From positions 1 to 8,905 of the forward strand of contig CAMVMQ010000032.1 of assembly GCA_947168625.1 (NCBI GenBank): a stretch of 8,905 nt of DNA. Direction: 5' to 3'. A program made the translations under genes and the position numbers. Shown one piece after another: positions 6,074-8,905 of this stretch (position 1 is its first letter; each line of letters opens with the position of its first letter). The stretch comes from an uncultured Caryophanales bacterium. Its GTDB lineage: Bacteria; Bacillota_I; Bacilli_A; RF39; UBA660. The notes below the pieces were generated by a model, which saw nothing but the letters and a program-made list of their open reading frames with translations, did not search any database and was not told the origin of the DNA.

Positions 6074-6867
6074 ATAAAATGTTCATCTGTCATATCAAGA
6101 ATGAAATCAATAAAATCATTTATTTCCTTATTAGAATCATGTTCTAAATCAAAATATATATTATTGATTCTTTTTTGATACGTAATCTTATTTAGTAGAA
6201 TGCTCTGAGATAAATGGAGTGGTGAAATTTTCAAGTGACATTTGTAAATATCATTTACCATCTGTGTAAATTTTATTGTATGTATTATACGAGCAGTACG
6301 TCCATTTCCATCGCTAAAATGATGAATCCTTACAAATAGTAAATGTAACAGGGCCCCTTTAATAAATGGATTTTGGTTGATAAATGAAAGTGAATGATTA
6401 TGATAAATTTTTAGAAAATCATTCATGAATTTATTTATTTCTTCTGGATTAACTCCATACCAAAAGATTTCCTCTTTACCATTATTAATTCCACTTACTC
6501 TAACTTCACTTGTTCGATAATCATTAAGATTAGTATCTCTTGTAACAAACTGATGAAGTTCTTTTATTCTTTTATTATTCATTGATAGACTTTTAATAAA
6601 AATATTATAATTGTTTATTTCAATTGGATCTATAATATGATTTTCAATCAAATTTGTATCAATGATTTCATTAGAAAACGAGTTTATTAAAAAATATAAA
6701 ATTGTAAGTGGTGGAAATTTTTTTAGTTGATTGATATATTTATCAAAATCTCTATTTGTCTCATCAAGATGAACTAATATAGTGTCATTTAATTTTATTT
6801 TTGAAAAATATTCTTCAAGTGGAAAATAAGATACTTTGCTTAAGTTAACTCCATTGCTTGGTCCCAT
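6058..6867 (-). CDS. fic: Fic-domain protein (AMP-transferase), probably class II
   Basis: A cytosolic 269-residue protein. Fic enzymes usually move AMP from ATP onto a hydroxyl of a target protein. The active motif HHFSDGNGRTAR (182-193) matches HxFx[D/E]GNGRxxR in full, with catalytic His182, Asp186 for Mg and the anion-binding GNGR loop. The segment YRTSEVRVSG (117-126) fits the target-docking flap. Upstream, SFSNEI (63-68) resembles the autoinhibitory [ST]xxxE[GN] helix of class II Fic proteins, keeping Glu67 but with Ile where Gly/Asn is usual. No separate antitoxin gene is adjacent, which agrees with built-in inhibition. It has its own promoter. In-frame TGA lies two codons before the ATG, so the start is forced, although AAAGGAAG is 11 bases away and better placed for an out-of-frame ATG at 6874. 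The C-terminus appears cut short by a one-base shift. Confidence 0.9.
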   Translation of the reverse strand: MGPSNGVNLSKVSYFPLEEYFSKIKLNDTILVHLDETNRDFDKYINQLKKFPPLTILYFLINSFSNEIIDTNLIENHIIDPIEINNYNIFIKSLSMNNKRIKELHQFVTRDTNLNDYRTSEVRVSGINNGKEEIFWYGVNPEEINKFMNDFLKIYHNHSLSFINQNPFIKGALLHLLFVRIHHFSDGNGRTARIIHTIKFTQMVNDIYKCHLKISPLHLSQSILLNKITYQKRINNIYFDLEHDSNKEINDFIDFILDMTDEHFIWEIS

Positions 6868-6896
6868 AAATCATATTTCTTCCTTTCTGACTTGGT

Positions 6897-6925
6897 ATTA
6901 TAGCACATTTGTTTGTTTTTGGCAA
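6897..6925 (-). promoter_or_regulatory. Strong extended -10 promoter of fic
   Basis: On the minus strand TTGCCA (6925-6920), a 17-base spacer, then TGCTATAAT with the -10 hexamer TATAAT at 6902-6897. Transcription would begin near 6890, giving a leader of only about 20 bases. This is one of the two best promoters in the window. Confidence 0.85.
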
Positions 6926-6963
6926 TTCTTCTTATTTTTTACAAAAGAAAAAGGGCAGATGCT

Positions 6964-7338
6964 CTAATTAAAGTCACAGCAACTACCGCATTGTTCATTT
7001 GAAACTACATTTTCTTCACAGCAAGTGTATCTTGGCTCATATGTATGTTTATAAATATGATTATTTATTACTTTTGTATTTATTGGACAAACATGTGGTA
7101 CAGTATGATATATATTTCGATATACAATTCTTTCTTTCATTGGCTCAACGATTGGGCAGGATATAGTTCCCATCATTGGAGCACTTCCCATGTTTGGTCC
7201 TACTGAGCAGCAACTATTATTCATATTTTTATTCATATTGGTATTCATATTAGTATTATCATTAATATTTTTATTAGTTATATTGATATCGATATCACCA
7301 TCATACATGCCTTGGCTAAAGCCATCTTTGAAATTCAT
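6964..7338 (-). CDS. CotD-like spore coat protein, small Cys- and Asn-rich
   Basis: A 124-residue protein with no signal peptide or membrane helix. Residues 20-42 are an Asn-rich linker with a repeated (N/M/T)N pattern, next to a CC pair. It has nine Cys (43, 44, 61, 84, 106, 107, 117, 120, 121), mostly in pairs, suited to disulfide or metal cross-links. The core ERIVYRNIYHTVPHVCPINT followed by KVINNHIYKHTYEPRY (69-104) matches the CotD coat-protein pattern as I remember it: a VPHxxPxxT segment, then a VNHxxYxH segment. CotD coats the forespore from the mother cell. AGGAGG lies seven bases before the ATG. The region upstream has a CATANNNTA box, as mother-cell sigma factors use. Function is inferred from pattern resemblance; a non-spore Cys-rich protein is the alternative. 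Confidence 0.65.
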   Translation of the reverse strand: MNFKDGFSQGMYDGDIDINITNKNINDNTNMNTNMNKNMNNSCCSVGPNMGSAPMMGTISCPIVEPMKERIVYRNIYHTVPHVCPINTKVINNHIYKHTYEPRYTCCEENVVSNEQCGSCCDFN

Positions 7339-7359
7339 TACTATTCCTCCTATCTAACA

Positions 7360-7368
7360 TATAATATG
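7360..7368 (-). promoter_or_regulatory. Possible sigma-K/sigma-E -10 element of the CotD-like gene
   Basis: The minus strand reads CATATTATA (7368-7360), matching the sigma-K -10 consensus CATANNNTA and partly the sigma-E consensus CATACANT. No clear -35 of either type is at the right distance, and no sigma-A pair fits. The box is inside a near-palindrome (7356-7370). In sequence this AT-rich such a box can occur by chance. Confidence 0.35.
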
Positions 7369-7411
7369 TTTATGGTTGTTATGTTGATAGTAAATACGCC
7401 CCATTTTATAG

Positions 7412-7447
7412 AAAAAAAGACTAGAATGGCATTTTAAAGTTACCATT
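7412..7447 (-). terminator. Weak terminator candidate at the end of ffh
   Basis: On the minus strand AATGG (7447-7443) can pair with CCATT (7429-7425) across a 13-base loop, followed six bases later by seven T (7418-7412). The hairpin overlaps the last codons and the stop of ffh. The stem is short, so this is tentative. Confidence 0.3.
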
Positions 7448-8728
7448 TCCAATCATCTTCATCATTTTTTTCATTTCTTCGAATTGATTTAATAATTTAT
7501 TGACATCTGCTACTGTAGTACCAGAGCCATCTGCTATTCTTTTTTTTCTGCTAGCTTTTAATATTTCTGGTTTTCTTCTTTCTTCTTTAGTCATCGATAA
7601 GACAATAGCTTCTGTTTTTTTCATTATTTTTGGATCAATATTTATATTATTTAGTCCCATTTTTTTGGCACCTGGTAGTAATTTTAGGATATTTTCAAGA
7701 GGGCCTAATTTCTTTATTTGATTAAGTTGTTTTAGAAAATCTTCTAAGTCAAATGTTCCTTTCATCATTTTCTTTGCTGTTTTTTCTGCTTCCTTCTCAT
7801 CTATTTCACTTTCTACTTTTTCAACAATTGAAAGGACATCACCCATTCCTAAAATACGAGAGGCCATTCTGTCTGGATAAAAAGGTGATAATCCATCCAT
7901 CTTTTCGGATGTACCCATAAATTTGATTGGAAGATTTGTTAAATGTTTAACCGATAGAGCTACTCCACCTCTTGTATCACCATCTAATTTAGTTAGTATA
8001 ACACCGCTTAGAGGTATTTTGTTATTAAATCCTTCAATAACACTTATTGCATCTTGACCCATCATGGCATCAATTACAAGGAGAGTTTCTTCGGGATTAA
8101 CCTTATTTGATATATTCAATAATTCATCCATTAATTTTTCATCAATTTGAATTCTTCCTGCAGTATCAATTAGAATATAATCGTAATTATTATCCTTGGC
8201 ATATTTAATAGCATTTTCGGCTATTAATACTGGATCTTCTTTTCCTTCAGAATATACTTCAATATTTAATTCTTTACCAAGTTGTTTTAATTGGTCAATA
8301 GCAGCAGGTCTGTAAACATCACATGCTACAAGTAGTGGCTTTTTCTTTTCTTTCTTCCTTAAATAGTTTGCCAATTTACCAATTGTAGTTGTTTTGCCGC
8401 TACCTTGAAGACCCACTAACATAAGTACTGCTGGATTTCCTTTAACATTTAATGAGGTAGACTGCCCTCCTAGCAAATTTGTCAATTCATCTTTAACAAT
8501 TTTTACAAATGCTTCACCAGGAGATAAACTTTTATTAACTGCCTCTCCTAATGCTTTTTCTTTAACGCTATTAGTAAACTCTTTTACCACTTTATAATTA
8601 ACATCTGCTTCAAGTAATGATAATCTTATTTCTCTCATCATATCACTTATATTTTCTTCAGTTATCTTTCCATATCCTTTAATCTTATGAACAACTTCTT
8701 GTAATCTGTCGCTTAAGTTTTCAAACAT
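7421..8728 (-). CDS. ffh: Signal recognition particle protein Ffh (SRP54)
   Basis: The GTPase that, with 4.5S/scRNA, binds signal sequences on ribosomes and hands them to FtsY for co-translational membrane insertion. All SRP54 parts are present in 435 residues (family about 430-450). The N helical bundle is 1-90. The G domain has the P-loop GLQGSGKTT (106-114), DVYRPAA (137-143), DTAGR (188-192), TKLDGDTRGG (246-255) and GTSEKMD (272-278). The Met-rich M domain (about 320-435) carries RIADGSGTTVADVNKLL (397-413), part of the RNA-binding region, and ends KKMMKMIGNGNFKMPF. AGGTGAT lies five to six bases before the ATG. Its frequent neighbours ylxM and rpsP are absent; it stands alone, back to back with a tRNA gene. 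Confidence 0.98.
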   Translation of the reverse strand: MFENLSDRLQEVVHKIKGYGKITEENISDMMREIRLSLLEADVNYKVVKEFTNSVKEKALGEAVNKSLSPGEAFVKIVKDELTNLLGGQSTSLNVKGNPAVLMLVGLQGSGKTTTIGKLANYLRKKEKKKPLLVACDVYRPAAIDQLKQLGKELNIEVYSEGKEDPVLIAENAIKYAKDNNYDYILIDTAGRIQIDEKLMDELLNISNKVNPEETLLVIDAMMGQDAISVIEGFNNKIPLSGVILTKLDGDTRGGVALSVKHLTNLPIKFMGTSEKMDGLSPFYPDRMASRILGMGDVLSIVEKVESEIDEKEAEKTAKKMMKGTFDLEDFLKQLNQIKKLGPLENILKLLPGAKKMGLNNINIDPKIMKKTEAIVLSMTKEERRKPEILKASRKKRIADGSGTTVADVNKLLNQFEEMKKMMKMIGNGNFKMPF

Positions 8729-8748
8729 TATAACATCACCTAATATTA

Positions 8749-8777
8749 ATTATACATTATTTTTTATATTTTTTTAA
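8749..8777 (-). promoter_or_regulatory. Probable ffh promoter
   Basis: The minus strand has a perfect TATAAT (8754-8749) shortly upstream of the ffh ribosome binding site. The hexamer 17 bases further up, TTAAAA (8777-8772), is a poor -35. It lies in the 101-base gap shared with the divergent tRNA promoter. Confidence 0.5.
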
Positions 8778-8786
8778 GAAAAAGAG

Positions 8787-8815
8787 TTGATTTTTATCAT
8801 TTTTTCGCATATAAT
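8787..8815 (+). promoter_or_regulatory. tRNA-Gly promoter
   Basis: TTGATT (8787-8792), a 17-base spacer, and a perfect TATAAT (8810-8815). Transcription would begin near 8822, about eight bases before the mature tRNA 5' end. Spacing and hexamers fit a strong vegetative promoter. Confidence 0.85.
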
Positions 8816-8829
8816 ATTGTATGTAATTT

Positions 8830-8904
8830 GCAGATGTGGTTCAACGATTAGAATTCGGCCTTGCCAAGGCTGAGACGGGGGTTTGACTCCCCTCATCTGC
8901 TCCA
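8830..8904 (+). tRNA. tRNA-Gly (anticodon GCC)
   Basis: A complete 75-base cloverleaf. Acceptor GCAGATG (8830-8836) pairs with CATCTGC (8894-8900); then discriminator T and encoded CCA (8902-8904). D stem GTTC/GAAT (8839-8842, 8851-8854, with one G-U). Anticodon stem CGGCC/GGCTG (8856-8860, 8868-8872) with loop TTGCCAA, giving GCC, which reads GGC and GGU. The four-base variable region is AGAC. T stem GGGGG/CCCCT with a G-U at the outer pair. The D loop is AACGATTA and the T loop TTTGACT: the usual G19 and C56 appear as A and U, a pair that could still form. Only one base remains after the CCA, so it may be the first of a cluster. Confidence 0.96.
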
Positions 8905-8905
8905 T

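Noticed and set aside
6940..6966. Terminator after the CotD-like gene (GAGCATCTGCCC then TTTTT)
   Set aside because: The only stem is GCA/TGC with a two-base loop, too small to fold.
7500..7721. Plus-strand open frame of 73 codons
   Set aside because: Antisense to the Ffh M domain, which is certain.
1..8905. CRISPR array, or UGA read as Trp
   Set aside because: No regularly spaced repeats are present. Trp codons checked are UGG and all gene ends are TAA or TAG, so there is no evidence for a changed code.

Overview
The window is low-GC DNA with strong AGGAGG-type ribosome binding sites, sigma-A-like promoters and TAA/TAG stops. UGG encodes Trp wherever I checked, so nothing suggests the mycoplasma code. 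The gene set is a membrane diadenylate cyclase with its CdaR partner, a sortase with pilin-type CnaB repeats, a CotD-like coat protein and Ffh. This points to a Gram-positive Firmicute, probably Bacilli/Erysipelotrichia/RF39-like or clostridial, with a cell wall and possibly spore formation. Lineage is inferred from gene content and codon bias only.

Layout: every protein gene is on the minus strand; the only plus-strand gene is the tRNA at the right edge. In minus-strand order: ffh (8728-7421); a small Cys/Asn-rich CotD-like coat protein (7338-6964) behind a sigma-K/E-like -10; a Fic AMP-transferase (6867-6058) with its own extended -10 promoter and a detached, probably frameshifted 37-codon tail (6073-5960) ending in a terminator; a water-type aquaporin (5884-5231); a 424-bp gap with hairpins, a terminator and a possible insertion-sequence end; a 975-residue surface protein (4806-1879); and an operon of an unknown membrane-anchored protein (1646-1143), cdaA (1127-300) and the start of cdaR (313 to the window edge). 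A tRNA-Gly(GCC) at 8830-8904 is divergent from ffh.

Most unusual is the 975-residue protein. One chain carries a signal peptide, a thioester (TQXA-like) adhesin head, five CnaB/SpaA pilin-type repeats, a sorting signal (VPNTS, membrane helix, basic tail), a second membrane helix and a complete-looking sortase domain. Substrate and processing enzyme, usually encoded by neighbouring genes, are fused here, with no Met codon after residue 604 that could start a separate sortase. The predicted topology puts the sortase on the outer face of the membrane beside its own cleavage site. Its usual catalytic Arg appears to be Gln.

The c-di-AMP operon is conventional in order. Its cyclase reads DGG for the usual DGA, the cyclase has an acidic C-terminal tail, and CdaR has a long, very basic N-terminal extension. 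The tRNA-Gly appears to replace the near-universal G19-C56 tertiary pair by A19-U56. The Fic gene looks damaged by a one-base shift at its 3' end.
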